From contig JAHILQ010000013.1 in the NCBI GenBank assembly GCA_018896985.1, positions 1 through 13,166 on the forward strand: DNA of 13,166 nucleotides. Reading direction: 5' to 3'. This stretch comes from Nitrospinota bacterium. Lineage in GTDB: Bacteria; Nitrospirota; Thermodesulfovibrionia; Thermodesulfovibrionales; UBA1546. Under the pieces are notes generated by a model. It had not been told where the DNA came from. It saw nothing but the letters and a program-made list of their open reading frames with translations, and ran no database searches. Shown piece by piece: positions 5,092 through 11,980 of this stretch. A program made the translations under genes and the position numbers. Positions within the stretch are counted from its first letter, which is position 1. The number at the start of each line of letters is the position of its first letter.

Positions 5092-7191
5092 TTATTTCTC
5101 TTCAGCCTTTTCTTTCTTCTGCGCAGCCTTGTCAGCGATTATCTTCTGCGCCTGATGTGAAGGCACTTCTTCGTAATGCGAGAATTCCATTGAATAGAGT
5201 CCTCTTCCTGATGTGAGGCTGTGCAGCTGGTTTGCGTATGTCAGCATCTCAGACATGGGGACTAACGATGTTATTTTCTGGCTTCTCGCCTGTGATTCAA
5301 CTCCCTGTACCTTGCCCCTCTTTGAATTGAGGTCGCCTATGACTGCGCCGAGGGTCTCATCAGGAGTTGTAATCCCTACTTTCATTACGGGTTCAAGGAG
5401 TATTGGCTTTGCATTTTCAACAGCCTTTTTTATACCCAATGAGCCTGCAATCTTAAACGCCATTTCTGATGAATCCACTGTATGATATGAGCCGTCATAA
5501 AGTGTAACCCTTACATCCACCATAGGATAACCGGCAATTATCCCTTCGTGCATTGCCTCTACAATTCCTTTTTCTACAGCAGGGATATATTGCCGCGGTA
5601 TTGATCCTCCGACTATATTGTCAACAAACTCAAAACCCTTGCCTCTCGGCAGCGGCTCTATTTTTATCCGGCAGTCTCCGTACTGTCCTCTTCCGCCTGA
5701 CTGTTTTTTATACCTTCCCTGCGCATCGGATGAAGCCCTGATTGTTTCCCTGTATGGAATCTTCGGAGTTTTCATAATAACCTCAACTCCGAACTTCCTC
5801 TTCAATCTTTCAAGCGCAACTTCAAGATGCACCTGTCCCATGCCTGAGAGTATCATCTCTTTTGTCTCTTCGTCCCTGTGGAATTTAATGGTCGGGTCTT
5901 CTTCAAGAACCCTGTGAAGCCCTGTGCTGACTTTATCTTCGTCTCCTTTGCTTTTCGGGGCTATCGCATAGGAGATTATCGGTTCTGCAAATTTCACCTT
6001 CTCAAATACGATGGGATGAGCCTCGTCAGAGAGCGTGTCTCCGGTGTTTGTCTCTTTGAGTTTTGACACAACTCCGATCTCGCCGGGTCCTAAACTGCTT
6101 GCCGGTATCTGCTTTTTGCCGAGGAGATAGAATATCTGTCCTATCCTTTCTTTTGCGCCTGTTGTTGCATTCAGCACAGTTGAATCAGCCTTCAGAGCGC
6201 CTGAATAGACTCTGAATACAGAAAGCTTTCCCGCATAAGGGTCTGCTATAGTTTTAAAGACGTATGCGGAGAACGGCTCTTTTTCATCAGGCTTTCTCTG
6301 GACGTCTTTTGAGTCTTTCGGATTTTTGCCTTTAATGGGGAAAATTCTTACGAGGTCATGGGGAGAAGGCAGGCAGAGTATTATTGCATCCAGGAGCTGA
6401 GGGATGCCTATGTTTTTTGTTGCTGAGCCGCATACAACAGGGATAAACCTTCTTGCCAGAGACCCTTCTGTTATCCCCCTTATAATTTCTTCCTGTGTCA
6501 GTTCACCGCCTTCAAGGTATTTTTCAAGAAGCGCGTCTTCTGATTCAGCAATCTTTTCTACAAGCTTTTTCCTGTATTCCTGAGCCTCGGAGAGCATATC
6601 AGAGGGTATGTCTGATGCCGCTGCCTTGCCGCCTGAAAACTTATACGCTTTCATGTTAATGAGATTGATTATTCCGCTAAAAGTTTCTCCGGAACCTATT
6701 GGTATCTGAAGCGGAACGCCTTCTGTGCCGAAAGATTGGGCAAGTTCATCAAGGGCGCCGGGGAAGTTGGCTGATTCTTTATCCATCTTGTTTATAAAGA
6801 CTATTCTCGGGATTTCATATTCACAGGCGTATTTCCAGACCTTCTCTGTTTCTGCCTTAACGCCTGATATGGCGCTGACTATAACGACAGCTCCGTCAAC
6901 AGCCTTGAGGCTTCCTCTGGTGTCTTCTACAAAATTTATGAATCCCGGCGTGTCAATCAGGTTTATGCGGTGGCTGTCCCAGTTGCAGAAGCCGAAAGCT
7001 GATGTAATGGTTATCTTTCTTGATATCTCTTCAGGTTCGCAGTCAGTCGTTGTGTTGCCTTCTTCAATTCTGCCGAGCCTGTCAACAGAACCTGAATTAA
7101 AAAGCATTGCCTCGGTCAGGGATGTTTTCCCCGCGCCTCCATGCGCAATTACAGCGACATTCCGGATTTTGTTAACATCAAGATTAGCCAT
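5092..7191 (-). CDS. fusA: Elongation factor G-like translational GTPase (EF-G2-type)
   Basis: The 699-residue protein has the full EF-G domain set, and its role is translocation or a related ribosomal step. The G domain has AHGGAGKT (16-23), DTPG (80-83), NKMD (134-137) and CGSA. Domain II follows, and domain IV carries QSGGRGQYG. The P-loop is GGAGKT rather than the IDAGKT of canonical EF-G. The residue after DTPG is F84 where canonical EF-G has the catalytic His (DTPGHVDF). Both traits point to the EF-G2-like subfamily, so another canonical fusA is expected elsewhere in the genome. The start is set at 7191, 11 codons inside the longest frame, because GGAGGAGG lies 4 bases upstream and the protein then begins MANLDVNKIRNVAVIAHGG. 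The last residues are a Lys/Glu/Ala-rich tail. It is followed after 22 bp by ileS. Confidence 0.9.
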   Translation of the reverse strand: MANLDVNKIRNVAVIAHGGAGKTSLTEAMLFNSGSVDRLGRIEEGNTTTDCEPEEISRKITITSAFGFCNWDSHRINLIDTPGFINFVEDTRGSLKAVDGAVVIVSAISGVKAETEKVWKYACEYEIPRIVFINKMDKESANFPGALDELAQSFGTEGVPLQIPIGSGETFSGIINLINMKAYKFSGGKAAASDIPSDMLSEAQEYRKKLVEKIAESEDALLEKYLEGGELTQEEIIRGITEGSLARRFIPVVCGSATKNIGIPQLLDAIILCLPSPHDLVRIFPIKGKNPKDSKDVQRKPDEKEPFSAYVFKTIADPYAGKLSVFRVYSGALKADSTVLNATTGAKERIGQIFYLLGKKQIPASSLGPGEIGVVSKLKETNTGDTLSDEAHPIVFEKVKFAEPIISYAIAPKSKGDEDKVSTGLHRVLEEDPTIKFHRDEETKEMILSGMGQVHLEVALERLKRKFGVEVIMKTPKIPYRETIRASSDAQGRYKKQSGGRGQYGDCRIKIEPLPRGKGFEFVDNIVGGSIPRQYIPAVEKGIVEAMHEGIIAGYPMVDVRVTLYDGSYHTVDSSEMAFKIAGSLGIKKAVENAKPILLEPVMKVGITTPDETLGAVIGDLNSKRGKVQGVESQARSQKITSLVPMSEMLTYANQLHSLTSGRGLYSMEFSHYEEVPSHQAQKIIADKAAQKKEKAEEK

Positions 7192-7195
7192 GAAA

Positions 7196-7203
7196 CCTCC
7201 TCC
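7196..7203 (-). promoter_or_regulatory. Strong ribosome binding site deciding the EF-G-like start
   Basis: GGAGGAGG on the minus strand ends 4 bases before ATG at 7191. It fixes the start there rather than at the upstream in-frame codon at 7224, which lies in repeat DNA. Confidence 0.85.
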
Positions 7204-7215
7204 TATATTAAATTT

Positions 7216-7278
7216 AAGATTCAAGATTCAAGATTCAAAAATCAGGTATCTTAAATTTTAAATATTGAATGTTGAATT
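7216..7278. repeat. Heptanucleotide array between the RseC-like gene and the EF-G-like gene
   Basis: Nine 7-mers follow in unbroken register: three copies of AAGATTC, then AAAAATC, AGGTATC, TTAAATT, TTAAATA, TTGAATG and TTGAATT. The array ends exactly at the RseC-like stop codon. It fills the intergenic gap up to the ribosome binding site of the EF-G-like gene. As in tsaD, the unit changes while the 7-bp phase is kept. Confidence 0.75.
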
Positions 7279-7704
7279 TTATTCAAGTATCTCTTCTATA
7301 ACAGGCTTTGTTTCTGTTTTTTTCTCTGCTGTCAGGCTCCATATCTTGATGCCTAAAAAGGCAATCAGGAATAAACCGAAACCGAATATTGCTGACAGTA
7401 TGTCGGGGTCTATATCTTTAAACTGACGACTGAAAATTTCTTTTCCAAGAACTGCGCCTGTAATCAGAGCTATTGCAGGAATGCCGTAAACAAGGATTGA
7501 ACCCTTGAGATATGTGTATGACTTTATGACAACCCTGACCTTCTGCCCTGCCTTTGCGCCTGCCTTGTTCACCGCATCAATCTCCATTGACTGTTCATCA
7601 GGCTTGCATGTGCCTGCTGTGCATCCTTCACAGACGCTCTTTCTCGGAACCGAAACTTTCGCAAAAGCCCCTGTTGTGCTTTTTACTATTCCGATTTCCT
7701 CCAT
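7279..7704 (-). CDS. SoxR-reducing system RseC-family membrane protein
   Basis: The 141-residue protein has the RseC/MucC family layout. An N-terminal soluble part carries a Cys cluster (C25, C28, C33; CEGCTAGTC) followed by a beta-rich stretch ending GQKVRVVI. Two hydrophobic helices span about 69-87 and 103-123, and the tail is charged. In other bacteria RseC proteins associate with Rnf-type electron-transfer complexes and SoxR reduction or with RseA/B control, and many copies in anaerobes are uncharacterised. No rnf or rseAB gene is visible here, so the partner is unknown. The start ATG at 7704 has no clear Shine-Dalgarno sequence, and an in-frame stop lies five codons upstream. The call is from family resemblance and architecture. 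Confidence 0.72.
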   Translation of the reverse strand: MEEIGIVKSTTGAFAKVSVPRKSVCEGCTAGTCKPDEQSMEIDAVNKAGAKAGQKVRVVIKSYTYLKGSILVYGIPAIALITGAVLGKEIFSRQFKDIDPDILSAIFGFGLFLIAFLGIKIWSLTAEKKTETKPVIEEILE

Positions 7705-7718
7705 GACAATGGCATTTT

Positions 7719-7731
7719 AACATACTATGTT
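7719..7731. other. Small dyad upstream of the RseC-like gene
   Basis: AACATA and TATGTT form a perfect 6-bp dyad around one central base, 15 bases before the RseC-like start. It could be an operator half-site pair. It is AT-rich and may be chance. Confidence 0.2.
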
Positions 7732-7780
7732 CTTTTCTTAAAAGTCCTGTTTTTTATCTCGGTTCAAGCCTGTGAAACAA

Positions 7781-7796
7781 CTTCTCAGAAGAGAAG
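7781..7796 (-). terminator. Possible weak terminator after cimA
   Basis: On the minus strand CTTCTC, a 4-base loop and GAGAAG form a 6-bp stem starting 12 bases after the cimA stop, followed by TTGTTTC. The stem is short and the T-run interrupted, so read-through into the RseC-like gene is likely. The remaining 103-bp gap shows nothing else firm. Confidence 0.25.
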
Positions 7797-7807
7797 GATG
7801 AAAATTG

Positions 7808-9379
7808 CTATTCTTCTTCTTCCTTCAGCAGCTTATATTCAATGCTGTCAACAAGCGCCTGCCATGACGCCTCTATAATGTTCTCCGATACGCCGACAGT
7901 GCTCCATCTGGTTTTTTCATCTCCTGATTCTGCAAGCACTCTGACTCTTGCGGAAGTTCCCCTGCCTGCCGTAAGCACTCTTACTTTGTAATCGTGAAGT
8001 TTTATATTTTTTAGTTCCGGATAGAACTTATCAAGGGCGCTTCTCAGGGCATTGTCAAGCGCATTCACAGGGCCGCAGCCTGTGGCGGCAGTGTGTTCAG
8101 TTTTCCCTCCGACCCTTACCATTATTGTAGCCTCGGTCAATGGTATCTCGCCTTCTTTTCTTTTTTCGACGATTACCCTGAACCCGATAAGGTCAAAGAA
8201 TTTCCTGTGCAGCCCGAGCGCTTTTTTGAGAAGAAGCTCAAATGACGCCTCTGCCCCTTCAAACTGAAATCCCTGATGTTCGAGATCCTTCAATCTGTTT
8301 AATATGTCCTGAAGCTGCGGAGAATCCGGCTCTATGTGGATGTTAAATTCCTTTGCCTTTCTGAGAATGTTGCTTTTCCCTGCAAGGTCCGAGATTAGGA
8401 CCCTGTGCGAGTTTCCCACAAGTTCGGGTTTTATATGCTCGTATGTCTCAGGCCTTTTCATAACAGCGCTCACATGCACTCCGCCCTTATGCGCGAAGGC
8501 GCTGTCTCCGACAAACGGCTGGCGCTTGAAATGCCTCATATTTGATATCTCGTTTACGAATCTTGAAACGTCCCTGAGCCTTTTCATCTGTGCGTCAGTA
8601 ATGCATTTTATCCCGAGTTTGAGATTAAGATTAGGGATTACAGAGCAGAGGTTGGCGTTTCCGCATCTTTCTCCAATGCCGTTTATTGTCCCCTGCACCT
8701 GCGATGCGCCTAACTCAACCGCGATTATTGAATTTGCCACCGCACATTCAGAGTCATTATGCGTATGTATCCCGATTGGAGCTTTTGTTTTTTTAATGAC
8801 GCCGGCAACTATTCTTTGCATCTCATCAGGCATCGTGCCTCCGTTTGTGTCACACAGCACGAGGAAGTCTGCGCCTGCATCCTGAGCAGCGATGAGGCAT
8901 TTCAATGCAAGGGACGGATTGTCCTTGTATCCGTCAAAGAAGTGTTCTGCATCAAAAAATACCTTGTCTGCGTATTTTTTAAGATAAGCCACTGAATTAT
9001 GGATTATCTCAAGGTTTTCTGAAGGCGTTATCTTCAGGACTTCTTTTATGTGAAAATCCCATGTCTTTCCGAATATGGTTATTACAGGGGTTTCTGATGC
9101 AATAAGCGCCTTTATGTTTGCGTCATCTTTAGCTTTGTGTTTTGGTCTGTGTGTGCTTCCGAATGCGGCTACTACGGAATTTTTCAGCTTCAGTTTTTTT
9201 GATTTTTTAAAGTAGTCTGCATCTTTCGGGTTTGAGCCGGGCCAGCCTCCCTCAATGTAATGCACTCCGAGTTCATCAAGTTTCTCGGTAATCCTGAGTT
9301 TGTCCTCAACAGAAAATGCAATATCTTCTGCCTGGGAACCATCCCTCAGCGTTGTGTCGTATATCTCAACCTTACGCAT
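7808..9379 (-). CDS. cimA: (R)-citramalate synthase CimA
   Basis: CimA condenses pyruvate and acetyl-CoA to (R)-citramalate, the first step of the threonine-independent route to 2-oxobutyrate and isoleucine. The 523-residue length fits the long CimA class rather than homocitrate or short isopropylmalate synthases. The HMGL-like TIM barrel begins VEIYDTTLRDGSQ (4-16). CDTNGG (176-181) and the metal-binding HTHND (205-209) follow, then HKGGVHVSAV. The C-terminal LeuA-type allosteric domain contains TAATGCGPVNALDNALRSAL. WPGSNPKD near residue 46 is typical of CimA. Isopropylmalate synthase is the main alternative, but length and motifs favour CimA. The upstream 40 bases are an A/T heptamer array with no Shine-Dalgarno sequence, unlike ahcY and metK. 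It lies 39 bases after ahcY and is probably co-transcribed. Confidence 0.92.
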   Translation of the reverse strand: MRKVEIYDTTLRDGSQAEDIAFSVEDKLRITEKLDELGVHYIEGGWPGSNPKDADYFKKSKKLKLKNSVVAAFGSTHRPKHKAKDDANIKALIASETPVITIFGKTWDFHIKEVLKITPSENLEIIHNSVAYLKKYADKVFFDAEHFFDGYKDNPSLALKCLIAAQDAGADFLVLCDTNGGTMPDEMQRIVAGVIKKTKAPIGIHTHNDSECAVANSIIAVELGASQVQGTINGIGERCGNANLCSVIPNLNLKLGIKCITDAQMKRLRDVSRFVNEISNMRHFKRQPFVGDSAFAHKGGVHVSAVMKRPETYEHIKPELVGNSHRVLISDLAGKSNILRKAKEFNIHIEPDSPQLQDILNRLKDLEHQGFQFEGAEASFELLLKKALGLHRKFFDLIGFRVIVEKRKEGEIPLTEATIMVRVGGKTEHTAATGCGPVNALDNALRSALDKFYPELKNIKLHDYKVRVLTAGRGTSARVRVLAESGDEKTRWSTVGVSENIIEASWQALVDSIEYKLLKEEEE

Positions 9380-9386
9380 AGTGTTA

Positions 9387-9414
9387 TTTTAAATTTTTAA
9401 TTTTAAATTTTAAA
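9387..9414. repeat. A/T heptamer array between ahcY and cimA
   Basis: Four units in register read TTTTAAA, TTTTTAA, TTTTAAA and TTTTAAA on the + strand. They occupy almost the entire 39-bp gap and the place where a ribosome binding site for cimA would lie. Confidence 0.6.
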
Positions 9415-9418
9415 TTTC

Positions 9419-10678
9419 TCATGTCCCCATCTCCCAGCTCTCAAGATATTTTTTCTGCTCAGGAGTAAGCACATCTATCCTGATTCCAAGGGATCTGAGT
9501 TTTAGTTTTGCTATCTCAGCATCTATTTTTTCAGGGACACTGTAAACTTTCCTTTCGAGCTTTCTGTAGTTTTTCACCATGTATTCTGCGCACAATGCCT
9601 GGTTTGCAAAGCTCATGTCCATAACAGCGGAAGGATGCCCCTCTGCCGCTGCAAGGTTAATAAGCCGCCCCTCTCCGAGGAGATACACCCTTTTGCCGTT
9701 CATGAGAGTATATTCTTCAACGAAATCCCTTATTGTCCTCCTTGACTTTGACATTTTCCTCAGGGCATCTATTGAAATCTCAACATTGAAATGCCCGGAA
9801 TTACAGAAAATGGCGCCGTCTTTCATAAGATTAAAGCATTCTTTGTATATGACGTCAATATCTCCGGTAGCTGTAACGAATATGTCTCCGATTCGCGCTG
9901 CATCTCTCATGGGCATAACATCAAATCCGTCCATAGTAGCTTCAAGCCCGCGAAGAGGATTGACCTCTGTGATAATTATCTTTGCTCCCATGCCTTTTGC
10001 CCTCATCGCTATTCCTTTGCTGCACCACCCGTAGCCTGCTATAACGAATACTGAGCCTGCAATCAGCCTGTTTGTAGCCCGCATTATTCCGTCTATGGTT
10101 GACTGTCCCGTGCCGTAACGGTTGTCAAACAAATATTTTGTATATGCGTCATTCACAGCGATGATGGGGTATTTCAAAACCCCTTTTTCAGCCATTGCCC
10201 TAAGCCTTATAACGCCTGTGGTTGTCTCTTCTGTCCCGCCTAACAGGTTTTTCAGCAGTTCTTTTTTCTTTGTATGGAGCGTTGAAACAATATCGGCTCC
10301 GTCATCCATTGTTATGTTCGGCTTAAGAGACAGGGCATCCATTATATGCCTGTAATAAGTTTTGTGGTCTTCTCCTTTTATAGCAAAAACAGAAATGCCT
10401 GAGTTCTTAACGAGTGATGCGGCAACGTCATCCTGTGTGCTTAAAGGATTGGATGCGCACAGATATACCTCTGCTCCGCCTGCCTTCAGCGTCTCAACAA
10501 GGGTTGCAGTCTCAGTAGTTACATGCAGGCATGCGGCAAGCCTTATGCCTTTGAGAGGTTTTTCCTTTCTGAACCGCTCTGTTATGCTTTTGAGAACAGG
10601 CATCTCTTTAGCAGCCCATTCAATCCGTAATTTGCCTTTCTTAGCCAGCTTGATATCTTTTATATCGTGTTTTACCAT
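9419..10678 (-). CDS. ahcY: S-adenosylhomocysteinase (short archaeal/Thermotoga-type)
   Basis: This NAD-dependent cytoplasmic enzyme hydrolyses S-adenosylhomocysteine to adenosine and homocysteine, removing the product inhibitor of SAM methyltransferases. At 419 residues it is the short form without the internal insert of the proteobacterial type. Substrate-site motifs are HVTTETA (52-58), SNPLSTQDDVAA (77-88), DDGAD (125-129), EETTTG (150-155) and NDAYTKYLFDNRYGTGQS. The NAD-binding turn is GYGWCSKG (215-222), where Ser220 replaces the third Gly usual in GYGWCGRG. The protein ends ESWEMGT and lacks the Lys/Tyr C-terminal tail of the long form. AGGAG lies about 6 bases before ATG at 10678. 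It sits directly after metK, which makes the SAM whose product is recycled here. Confidence in the family is high. Confidence 0.96.
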   Translation of the reverse strand: MVKHDIKDIKLAKKGKLRIEWAAKEMPVLKSITERFRKEKPLKGIRLAACLHVTTETATLVETLKAGGAEVYLCASNPLSTQDDVAASLVKNSGISVFAIKGEDHKTYYRHIMDALSLKPNITMDDGADIVSTLHTKKKELLKNLLGGTEETTTGVIRLRAMAEKGVLKYPIIAVNDAYTKYLFDNRYGTGQSTIDGIMRATNRLIAGSVFVIAGYGWCSKGIAMRAKGMGAKIIITEVNPLRGLEATMDGFDVMPMRDAARIGDIFVTATGDIDVIYKECFNLMKDGAIFCNSGHFNVEISIDALRKMSKSRRTIRDFVEEYTLMNGKRVYLLGEGRLINLAAAEGHPSAVMDMSFANQALCAEYMVKNYRKLERKVYSVPEKIDAEIAKLKLRSLGIRIDVLTPEQKKYLESWEMGT

Positions 10679-10694
10679 TGCTCTCCTCTTCCTT

Positions 10695-10722
10695 GAATTT
10701 TAAATTTTGAATTTTAAATTAT
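10695..10722. repeat. A/T heptamer array between metK and ahcY
   Basis: Four 7-mers are in register: GAATTTT, AAATTTT, GAATTTT and AAATTAT. They fill the metK-ahcY gap up to the ahcY ribosome binding site. The GAATTTT unit matches TTGAATT of the 7216-7278 array by rotation. Confidence 0.55.
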
Positions 10723-10725
10723 TTT

Positions 10726-11877
10726 TTATAGTCCCGCCTCTTTTTTCAAGACATCCGCCTTATCTGTCTTTTCCCATGTGAAGTCAGGGTCATTCTTGCC
10801 GAAATGTCCGTATGCGGCAGTCTTTTTGAATATGGGCCTCCTCAGGTTCAGGTGTTCAATTATCCCCTTTGGAGTCAGGTTAAAGTTTTTCCTTATCAGT
10901 TTTACGATTTTATCCTCGGCAATCTTACCTGTCTCAAAAGTGTCAACAAGAATGGAGACAGGTTCAGGGATGCCGATTGCATATGCAATCTGGACTTCAA
11001 CTCTGTCTGCTATGCCTGCTGCAACAATGTTTTTTGCTATGTACCGTGCCACATAGGCGCCTGAGCGGTCTACTTTCGTTGGATCTTTTCCGGAGAAGCA
11101 TCCGCCTCCGTGACTCCCCACGCCGCCGTAGCTGTCAACTATTATTTTTCTTCCTGTCAGTCCTGTATCACCCATAGGGCCTCCGACAACGAAACGGCCT
11201 GTAGGGTTAATGTAGTATTTCACATTTTCCTCATCAAGAAGTTTCTTTGGAACAACCGGCTTAATGACTTTCTCTATAATGTCTTCCTTCATGTCTTTCA
11301 TGTGGACATCAGGACTGTGCTGCGACGAAATAACAATGGTATCTATCCTGAATGGTTTGCCGTCTCTGTACTCAATTGTAACCTGAGATTTGCCGTCAGG
11401 CCTGAGATACGGAAGGATATCCTGTTTCCTTGTCTCTGACAGGCGCATTGCAAGTTTATGTGCAAGCATGATCGGCAAGGGCATAAGCTCCTCTGTTTCA
11501 TTGCATGCAAAGCCGAACATCAGTCCCTGGTCTCCGGCGCCGCCTGTGTCAACACCCATGGCTATATCAGAAGACTGCTGGTCTATAGAGGTTATTACTG
11601 CGCAGGTTTCATAATCAAAACCGTATTTTGCTCTGGTATAACCTATGTTCTTAATGGTTTCTCTCACAATGTCTGGTATATGGACATAACATGTTGTTGA
11701 AATCTCTCCAGCGACAAAGGCAAGCCCTGTGGTCACAAGAGTCTCACAAGCCACTCTTGCAATTGGGTCCTGCGCAATTATCGCATCAAGGATTGCATCT
11801 GATATCTGGTCAGCTATCTTGTCAGGATGACCTTCAGTTACAGATTCAGAAGTAAAAAAAAAGTTCTTTCTTGCCAT
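10726..11877 (-). CDS. metK: S-adenosylmethionine synthetase MetK
   Basis: MetK makes SAM from ATP and methionine in the cytoplasm. Its 383 residues are the standard bacterial length. It begins MARKNFFFTSESVTEGHPDK, with the ATP/Mg motif GHPDK at 16-20. GAGDQGLMFGFA (the signature hexapeptide region) and GGGCFSGKDPTKVDRSGAYVARY-type sequence further on (P-loop-like signature) follow. The start is the ATG at 11877, six bases after AAGGAGG. A TTG two codons upstream overlaps the spacer and is rejected. It is the first gene of the minus-strand block and probably co-transcribed with ahcY (47-bp gap). The leader between the possible promoter and the start is too short for a SAM riboswitch, and none is seen. 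Confidence 0.97.
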   Translation of the reverse strand: MARKNFFFTSESVTEGHPDKIADQISDAILDAIIAQDPIARVACETLVTTGLAFVAGEISTTCYVHIPDIVRETIKNIGYTRAKYGFDYETCAVITSIDQQSSDIAMGVDTGGAGDQGLMFGFACNETEELMPLPIMLAHKLAMRLSETRKQDILPYLRPDGKSQVTIEYRDGKPFRIDTIVISSQHSPDVHMKDMKEDIIEKVIKPVVPKKLLDEENVKYYINPTGRFVVGGPMGDTGLTGRKIIVDSYGGVGSHGGGCFSGKDPTKVDRSGAYVARYIAKNIVAAGIADRVEVQIAYAIGIPEPVSILVDTFETGKIAEDKIVKLIRKNFNLTPKGIIEHLNLRRPIFKKTAAYGHFGKNDPDFTWEKTDKADVLKKEAGL

Positions 11878-11883
11878 CGGCAA

Positions 11884-11890
11884 CCTCCTT
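11884..11890 (-). promoter_or_regulatory. Ribosome binding site of metK
   Basis: AAGGAGG on the minus strand lies six bases before ATG at 11877. It favours this start over the TTG at 11883. Confidence 0.85.
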
Positions 11891-11904
11891 GAGCGTAGTT
11901 TGAA

Positions 11905-11932
11905 TGTATATTTTATAAACTTTTGGGTAAAA
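11905..11932 (-). promoter_or_regulatory. Possible metK promoter
   Basis: On the minus strand TTTTAC (11932-11927) and TATACA (11910-11905) are separated by 16 bases. Both match consensus only partly. Transcription would start about 20 bases before the metK ATG. The shared metK-livH gap is AT-rich, so other placements are possible. Confidence 0.25.
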
Positions 11933-11946
11933 AATGGAAGAGGTAT

Positions 11947-11975
11947 TTAAAAACAACTCTTTTTTCTGCTAAAAT
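11947..11975 (+). promoter_or_regulatory. Predicted livH promoter with extended -10
   Basis: TTAAAA (11947-11952), a 17-base spacer and TAAAAT (11970-11975) preceded by TG at 11967-11968 form an extended -10 promoter. The start of transcription would fall at about 11981-11983, on the livH GTG itself, which fits the absence of a ribosome binding site. Confidence 0.45.
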
Positions 11976-11980
11976 CTCCT

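Noticed and set aside
7192..7224. Longer EF-G start at 7224
   Set aside because: The 11 extra codons are heptamer-array and ribosome-binding-site sequence, while GGAGGAGG points to ATG at 7191.
6725..7261. Plus-strand 178-residue ORF opposite the EF-G-like G domain
   Set aside because: It is a shadow frame of a gene with all five GTPase motifs, and its end runs into the heptamer array.
8334..8885. Plus-strand 183-residue ORF opposite cimA
   Set aside because: It is a shadow frame of the conserved CimA barrel, with no ribosome binding site or domain.
11878..11980. SAM riboswitch upstream of metK
   Set aside because: The divergent gap is about 100 bases and AT-rich, without the expected helices, and the likely leader is about 20 bases.
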